Positions 58,196 to 64,000 of a stretch of 64,000 nt of DNA are shown piece after piece; within the stretch, counting starts at the first letter, position 1; each line of letters starts with the position of its first letter. The stretch comes from Tetrastigma voinierianum (taxonomy: Eukaryota > Streptophyta > Magnoliopsida > Vitales > Vitaceae), in NCBI GenBank assembly GCA_016808115.1, contig JAEQBH010001375.1:1-64000 (forward strand). Direction: 5' to 3'. The translations under genes were made by a program, and so were the position numbers. Below the pieces are notes generated by a model. That model made no database searches, was not told the origin of the DNA, and was given only the letters and a program-made list of their open reading frames with translations.

Positions 58196-58216
58196 AGGGC
58201 GAGGAATCTTGTAGTG

Positions 58217-58219
58217 GAA
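58217..58219. other. Target-site duplication of the CACTA transposon (right), GAA
   Basis: It directly follows ...CTTGTAGTG, the right terminus of the CACTA element, and equals 45,672-45,674. Confidence 0.75.
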
Positions 58220-59220
58220 ATTGGGTCCAAAAGAGGATAAGGCCAAACATGGCCTTATGATAAAAGCAAAATATCTAATTTTTGGCTTTAGAGTGCTAGG
58301 GTTTATGGTGGAGGAGAAGATGAGATCATTGGCTTTGGTGCAATCCACTGTTTTGGTTCAAGTAAGAAGAAAGGAAGAAAATGAAGCTAGGAGGAGATTA
58401 CAAGAAGATTAAGGTTTGAAATATCTCTTTTTGTATGGAACTCATGTTTGGAAATACTTGTCTAAGTTGGGTTAGGAAAATCCTAACTCTTCAATACATG
58501 TGTATTTTGGTTGGTTTAAGTCAGTTTTGTAGTTTTGTTTTGAAATGGTTTGATTTGGTTAAAATATTTTCGGTGACAATGGCTAAAACTGGTCATTTAT
58601 GTTTCCAGCACGACACCCCTACGGCTACGAGTAGGAGTGCATGCCTGGGCGTATAGCTCACTTCAGGCGGAGTCCACTATCTGGCCAAGGCCAATCTTTT
58701 GAGATTTTACAAATTTTTTATCACTTCGTGGAACCACGCTAGCGAACCTCTGCCCATAGGCATTTCTGATTCTAGTTTTGTTCTTTCTTGATTAATTCTA
58801 GAATCCATTTACTTTTTAATTTAGACTTCCAATGGAAGATATTTAGGCATAGAATTGGATTAATTAGGATCCTAACAAGTGAATGAAAGTGTTCCTTCAA
58901 ATATAAAGTTATATAAAATGATATGCCTCATGCATGATAGAAGCGAAGCTTCACCTCGGCGATCCTATCATTGGGTAAACATTGTTTCTTGCCCTTATTT
59001 GCCAATGTGATTAAGAACAATATAACAAGCTCAGTAATAGATATAATTGTATGCATGTCGAAGACCAGAGAGTGAATGAATAGGCCACGTGCATTCGGTC
59101 ACGGCAGCTCTGCATTGTGCTCGGCTTCTTTCCCAATGCGTGGGCGGGCATGTCTTTGTTCGGTCTGCGACGACCTCCTCTTAGTCTTCTGGAGACCATT
59201 ATGTGGGTAGGCACATCGAT
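58220..59220 (+). mobile_element. LTR-like unit F, right part, and flank
   Basis: This is the continuation of unit F after removal of the CACTA element. It has a purine-rich exon-like stretch (58,300-58,410), a block CGACACCCCTACGGCTACGAG..GTATAGCTCA (58,612-58,662) that resembles the TAGCTCACC region of LTRs C and D, and A/T-rich sequence after it. No coding domain is seen. Where F ends and where flanking sequence before element 4 begins cannot be told by eye. Confidence 0.45.
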
Positions 59221-60614
59221 TCGTGCCACGATTAGGGTGATTCGGAATCCAACAAAATTTATATCCTAGGTTCCTCCCTCTGCTTAGTAGTCGATTCTTC
59301 TTGATATAAGCGGTCTTAGATTGAACCTGAGGATGGAGTTTCTTCGTCTGAATGGATTTAAGTGAAGTCGAAATGGTAGATTAAATTTGGATTTTAAGGT
59401 TTGGGTAAAAACATGGGAGATTGGTTGTTCACTGACTGAAACTAAAATAAGAAAAAAATGTAAAATAGAACCCCTTGAGTGTCGGGCCCCTTTGGTTTAG
59501 GGTTTTAAGGTAACTAGCATGTCCCAGGAATTATTTTTTCCTCGCATTGAGGGAGGATGACATATAGTCATTTCGAGCCCAGGATTCTTCATTTAGCTTT
59601 TAAAGCTAAACCACTATGATTTTCCCTTTTGAAACATAGCATTTAAATGGGCATAAATGTTCCTACTTGGTGAAACACATCTCGAAAACCCTACTCCCAC
59701 GATAGCTAGCGAGCCGACTAGCGAGCCTCGATGGATCTAGTGAAAGTATCCATTGAACCCCGAAAGCTTGCAGTACATTAAAGAGAGCATGCTTAAGAGA
59801 TTTTAACCTAGAGTGAGAAGCGAGAACGTAAACAACCATAAATACGTCTCTGATTAAAAGCGAGAGGCGAATCATTTTACCTTAAATCCTGTGGCCCTCC
59901 TCTTCAAGGAGGAGAGAGGTGCAATAGGAACATCCTCTAAGTTGTCATCCTCGGAGTGTTTGGCGGTAGAAAAAATGGAAAGAAAAGGAAAGAAAATGAA
60001 AGCGAGGGAAGCGGGAAGAGTGAGCTTCTCGAAAGTTATTGAAGTGATTGATGTTTACAAACCTTAACTCTAGCTTATATAGTGTCGAAGCCAGAGGAAA
60101 TTACAAAAGCAGGCCAAAACAGAAGTTATTACAATTGTAGGAGAAAAACCAAAAGCGGGTTGCTTGAACACAAAACGAGGAAGCGAAATTTCGCAATGCA
60201 CAGTGATTTTAGCTATGATAGCGAATTCGGCCTCTTAATTCTAGCCTTTATTCGACACTAGCGAAAATTACTTGTGCATAGCGAATTTTGGCCTTTATTC
60301 AGCCTTTGTTCCTCCCAGAAACTCTCTTTGTTCCATTGCTCCACCTTCATTTTTCTTCTATTTTACGCTCTTCTTTCCTCTTAGTCTCCCGATCCTATGA
60401 TGTTAGGTTGACTCGAATTCTTCATGTTTGGATCAACTCAACAATGTTGTATGATTAGGCGGCAAAAGCTATAAGGAAATTTGCCACAAATACGTCAGTA
60501 GAATAGTAGGGACCTTAATGTATAAATCGGGTTAATTAGAATGATTAGTATCTAACACTCGAAACATATAATAAATAGGGTTCAAAATGGCACTTTTTAG
60601 ATTTGCCAATCACA
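59221..60614 (-). mobile_element. Element 4, 3' LTR (element 1 family)
   Basis: On the minus strand the LTR starts TGTGATTGGCAAATC after the G-rich tract and runs to about 59,221 (ATTTTGTTGGATTCCGAATCACC..GTGGCACGA). It follows the element 1 LTR in order: palindrome cluster (60,290-60,185), GAGGATGACAACTTAGAGGATG near 59,960, CTCAATGCGAGGAAAAAATAATTC near 59,545. Length is ~1.39 kb against ~1.43 kb for 10,946-12,375. It has diverged strongly, so it is a separate, old insertion of the family. Confidence 0.7.
60185..60290. repeat. Motif-II palindrome cluster in the element 4 LTR
   Basis: GCGAAATTTCGC at 60,184-60,195, TAGCTATGATAGCGAATT near 60,213, CACTAGCGAAAATT near 60,257 and GCATAGCGAATTTT near 60,276. 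The position in the LTR corresponds to the cluster of element 1. Confidence 0.8.
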
Positions 60615-60624
60615 CCCCCCAACC
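60615..60624 (-). other. Polypurine-tract-like sequence of element 4
   Basis: On the minus strand GGTTGGGGGG (or GTAGGTTGGGGGG) directly precedes TGTGATTGG, the LTR start. In element 1 the corresponding place (10,936-10,945) has decayed to TGTGTCAGG. Confidence 0.65.
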
Positions 60625-62140
60625 TACACATTGCTAATCCCATAGCAATGAAGAAAAGAAAAGAAGAAAGAGCATCTGGCGATAACAAATAATGTTCACA
60701 AAGTATATTTCAAAAGGTTGTGAATGAGTAATGCACTAACCACTAGTAAGAATCATCAAGCGTGTCCTAATAACTATCATGAGAGAATGAATGCCATACA
60801 AAATTGTGTATTAAATGAGCCTTCATTCTTGGTGAATTAACCGAGAAACTTCCACGAAATCTAAGTGTTTATTTATCAACTCTAATGATAAAGCGCTGAA
60901 AGCACTCTCCCCGACCTAGCTACTACCACGACCTAGCATGCTAGCCAACCTAAAATGATCGGGACCCACTTTTTATTCCATAACTCTTTTTGTGTTGTAG
61001 GGTGCAATCTTTGAGGTTCGACTTCACCAAAGTCGGAATTATGCTTGGATTAGCAAACTGACTCCCAACCGGTGAAGGTTTAGGGCATCGAAGCCATGAG
61101 GATCTTCGATACCTGACTCTAAAGGTTTCACCGGACTGAGGTGGTTGAAACTCAGTACCTACAACACTTCGCTCACCCATCCACCCGTGTAGCGAACACT
61201 AAGTCGGTGACTCCCCTGACAGTGAAGGTTTAGGGCTGCAGGAGCTTTAAAACTAGCCATATACCCCTCGAGCTAGTGCTCGGGTTTGAGCCAAAGCATT
61301 TCAATTTTCATTCTTTTTCTTTTTATTTTATTTTTTTGTTTTTTTTTCAAAGAGCGCGGTGGCCTTAACCCGGGGATCCTTAACACTATTAAAGGGTGAT
61401 CGACAACACTAGGATGAGTTGTTGCAAAGGCTTAGAGGATTCTGTGAGTTTTGACATCATTGAAACCTAATGTGCTCGGTGTGTGGTTAGCTAAAGGTGA
61501 AGGAAAAGGTCGAAATCAAAAGAGTTCAACCTTGTATCCACTCGTCGGGCATGGAACCAATCTAACATCAATAAAATGGACAAAGTATCAATTTTCAAAC
61601 TATGAGCTAGGCGCAACACCACAAAATTTAGTTTGCAAAATGGGTGAAAATTTTGAAAAGTAAGTGTATGGTATAACGACTTTATAGAAAGGAACCAGGC
61701 CAAACTCACGAACATCACAAAATGGGCTTGCTCAAAATAATAACAAAAACATAAATACAAAATCCACTCCGCCGCTAACTCTCAACCCACCCACACAGCT
61801 CCAGACATCTGGGTGTCCGAAATGGGGCTCGGATTGGAAAGTTAAGGAAGGGAGTGTTACCTCCTTGATGAGATGTGATCATTTCTAGATAGGAGACTTT
61901 GCAAGCTTTCCATCGACACCTTATTCACTCAGTTTGGGCTTAGTGACAAGTTAGGAGAAAGAAAAGAGAGGAAAAAGTGACCAGTTAGACATTTTTAAAA
62001 TTACACCTTCATAATAATTTCAAAAATGTTCTTTCTGGCTATGTTTAAGATTCTACACTCTCTAAGCTTTCAACGGTACCAAACGCCTAAAAGCGGAGTT
62101 CGGATGAAAAAGTGTGACGAAACAAAGTGGAGGCAAAGCA
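60625..62140 (-). other. Element 4, 3' non-coding region
   Basis: The part 60,960-61,380 is the reverse complement relative of 10,240-10,660 in element 1 (GACTCCCAACCGGTGAAGGTTTAGGGC against GCCCCAAACCTTAATCGGGTTGGAGTC); within it the ACTCCC..AACCGGTGAAGGTTTAGGGC block occurs twice (about 61,068 and 61,209). The remainder has no gene or motif. Unlike element 1 there is no GC-rich ORF block between linker and this region. Confidence 0.55.
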
Positions 62141-62149
62141 GTGAGGCCA

Positions 62150-62840
62150 TAGCGAAAGTTTTATTTATCATAGCGAGAATTTGCTCATTCACGAAAATTC
62201 GCCAAGGTTTGAGAAATTTTAAGCTATGTGTAATGGCGAATTTTTTTTTTAAAAACAAAAATAAAATAATTAATAAATTAAAAAATAATAATAATAATAA
62301 AATAAAAATAAAAAACAATTTTTTTAGAGACACTTTATTTATTTTTTATTTTTAGACAAACTTTTTGTTTTTTTTTTTATATAAAAAATTAAAAATAAAA
62401 ATAAAAATAAAAATAAAAATAAAATTTTATAGAAATAAAAATAAAATAAAATAAACAAACGTTTATTTTTTTTTTACTACCTTCTTGTTAGTTGTTTTGT
62501 CTTTTATGGGGCCCGTCTGAATTTCGCTAACATAGCGACATTTGGCTATGATAGCGAAAATCCATTTTCGCTACCCTTTGCAATTTATTTATGCCGTAAG
62601 CGAAATTTTATAGCTACTATTTACTTACTGATTTATTGATCTTTGGGCAAGAATTTCTTTTCAAACTGAAAAAAATTAATACAAGAAAATTAAGAAAAAT
62701 TGCAGAAAAGCAAAAATTAATCTAAAAACATAGTCTTCAAAATTAGAAAATCTAAGAAGAAAAATTAACGAAATCAAAATAAAAATACGATAAAATAAAT
62801 TAAGCGAGAAAAAAAATGAAAGCAAAGTGGGGGAGAATTT
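62150..62840. repeat. Element 4 linker: A/T-rich repeats and motif-II palindromes
   Basis: AAAAATAAAAATAAA and AATAATAATAAT runs (62,255-62,470) are flanked by two groups of motif II (62,150-62,240 and 62,515-62,610, including CTATGATAGCGAAAA). A GGGGGAG run at 62,829-62,835 lies at the end. This compares with the (AT)34 linker of element 1. Confidence 0.75.
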
Positions 62841-63288
62841 GTACTCCCCGAGGCCAGTCTCTAAGCCTTTGGAGAATTTCTTTGGAGCAAGCAGACTCGA
62901 AATCTGAGGTTAGTGCTCAATCAGAGCCAAACACAGAGACCATCCTTTATGCCATCTGACATAAGCAGCGCCAAAGTTTTTTGATGTGAGTAACCCAGAG
63001 TGCATCTTATTACTAATCTCGCCGAAGTTTTGCATAGCGGGCGGTGATGGGTTGGATTTAGTGGTAGATTAGCCCGGGGGTTGGTTGTGTAGTGCGGTGA
63101 AGCGGAATACACACTTGAGTCGGTGGAAATTTGCGGCGGTGGGCATTTGGTGGCGGAGTGTGATGGGGTTGATTCTGTGAGATGATTTGAGAACATGCTT
63201 TTGGGCTCTTCGGCTTGCTTCTTTTCCACTTTGCCTCCTCAGTTATAAAGGGAAGGTTTCTTCTTTCTTCTCCATGGAAAAACAACGA
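62841..63288 (-). other. Element 4, unassigned region after gag
   Basis: The minus strand has two overlapping open frames (63,285-63,058 and 63,229-62,921) that are Ser/Thr/Pro/His-rich with no recognisable motif (KPKSP, HHTPPPN, PPTQV). It may be decayed Gag C-terminus or a linker; no protease block is visible. Confidence 0.4.
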
Positions 63289-63960
63289 CTACGATATCAC
63301 GAGGATTGTGGATATGTGAGACATTTCGATGAAATCCTCATGGCCCCAGATTGTGGGTTTGTTGTGCTCTTTGCTCCTCTGCCATGGTGTCGATCGAGCA
63401 CACTTCCTCTGGATTCTCTTCCCTTTTTTTATCATTTGTTGGGCAAGCTTTGAAATTGAACATTGCAGGCTGTCAAATTGATGACCCATTTCACTTTGAA
63501 ACCCATCTAATTTTTGTTCCAAGGGGTACTCCACAGCATGGATTTTTTTGCTTAATTAGGCATTAAATTTTTTTTTGTTCAACCACAGCATCACCCACTA
63601 GTTTGGTAAGGTCCAGAATGGCTGCTCCTCTTGGAGGGGTAATTGTAATTGGTGTGGTGGCTGAGGAGTTGAGGTATACTGTGGAGGCACCATGTAGGAG
63701 GGTGCACTCATCCATTGGTCTCTATAGTCCCTCATGGATCTAGGTGGGTTTGGATTTCTCTCCCAGGGTTGCTGATTATGCCATGGAAGGTTTCTATAGT
63801 CCCTCATTGACATGTATCCTCCAGGGTTTCTCTCCACGGAATACTCGTTGTAGTGCTTTCCCTCTTCCATTTGGTTGAATTGAGACCCGCTGAAAATGTA
63901 TTCCTACTTGTAGCGGGGCAACCTGAAGCCTACAAAACAATCTGCTATTACTTTGTTTTT
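63289..63960 (-). pseudogene. gag: gag pseudogene fragment (element 4)
   Basis: The frame 63,870-63,598 begins in Gag-like text (GSQFNQMEEGKHYNEYSVERNPGG when read from 63,900) and has the two-fold RDYRNLPWHNQQPWERN / RDYRDQWMSAP block, then Tyr/Pro/Gln-rich sequence, as in the segment after the zinc knuckle of Athila/Tat Gag. The frame 63,534-63,289 continues with KLDGFQSEMGHQFDSLQCSISKLAQQM, the helical Gag segment that precedes the protease. The upstream half of Gag, with primer-binding site and 5' LTR, would be beyond the window. Stops and at least one frameshift are present. The family assignment is moderately sure. Confidence 0.6.
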
Positions 63961-64000
63961 TTTTTTTTTTTATGAAACTAAAAGAATGACGGTGAAATCT

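Larger units (their letters stand above)
45675..58216 (+). mobile_element. CACTA (En/Spm) DNA transposon, 12.5 kb including a nested insertion
   Basis: The left end CACTCACAAAAAAC and the right end, in reverse complement CACTACAAGATTCC, are CACTA-type terminal inverted repeats; 3-bp GAA duplications flank them. Both ends carry many TTTAGCGACGGA-type subterminal repeats. Inside, on the + strand, are a TNP2-type transposase (50.7-54.05 kb) and a second ORF (54.6-57.5 kb), the normal gene order of plant CACTA elements. About 3.3 kb around 47.1-50.45 kb appears to be a nested LTR-like insertion. Frames are broken, so the element is defective, but it is better preserved than most elements here. 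Confidence 0.88.

Noticed and set aside
1..64000. tRNA, rRNA, telomere-type or centromeric satellite sequences
   Set aside because: I looked for cloverleaf-like arms, rRNA cores, TTTAGGG runs and 150-180-bp satellites and found none; the tRNA-like matches are only primer-binding sites.

Overview
This window is plant nuclear DNA, most probably from a eudicot. I see no intact host gene, no tRNA or rRNA and nothing bacterial. Almost every stretch that can be explained is a transposable element: degenerate Ty3/gypsy LTR retrotransposons whose gag/protease/RT/integrase resemble the Athila group (primer-binding sites close to the 3' end of plant tRNA-Asp), several ~3-kb long terminal repeats of a second gypsy type (ends like TGTAACACC / TGTGAGACCCC, Tekay/Del-like), and one large CACTA (En/Spm) DNA transposon. 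Reading frames are broken by many stops and indels, so the coding entries are pseudogenes. They were identified by matching translated blocks to remembered family consensus patterns, not by a database search.

Layout. (1) 1-12,375, element 1, + strand: a 5' LTR split by a nested ~3.2-kb LTR (340-3,511), a primer-binding site at 4,528, gag, protease, an A/T-rich linker with an (AT)34 tract, a GC-rich block at 7.7-9.75 kb, and a 3' LTR (10,946 to ~12,375). No RT or integrase is visible. (2) 12,395-13,090: a piece of an LTR related to the element at 21.8 kb. (3) ~13,490-21,160, element 2, + strand: gag, protease, RT, RNase H and integrase, with a 3.4-kb insertion inside integrase. (4) 21,837-45,457, element 3, - strand and very large: 3' LTR (21,854-25,056), polypurine tract, an extra ORF resembling the 'putative plant transposon protein' family, a nested LTR (28.7-31.95 kb), integrase, RNase H, RT, protease, gag, a repeat-rich leader, a primer-binding site at 41,171, and a 5' LTR interrupted by a 3,440-bp LTR-type insertion with a perfect AAAAG duplication. 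(5) 45,458-59,200: another LTR-like unit, itself split by a 12.5-kb CACTA transposon (45,675-58,216) with GAA target duplications; the CACTA carries a TNP2-type transposase, a second ORF and its own nested LTR-like insertion. (6) 59,221-64,000, element 4, - strand: LTR, polypurine tract, linker and gag fragment of the element 1 family.

The most unusual feature is that clusters of short, CpG-containing palindromes recur in otherwise different elements: TGTCGCGACA in element 3 and several other insertions, TTTCGCTAT-G-ATAGCGAAA in the element 1/4 family, and a CCACTNCAGTGG-like set near 21.5 kb. Elements 1 and 4 also appear to share an architecture without RT/integrase, which suggests a non-autonomous family. 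Boundaries marked approximate come from repeat-to-repeat comparison by eye.
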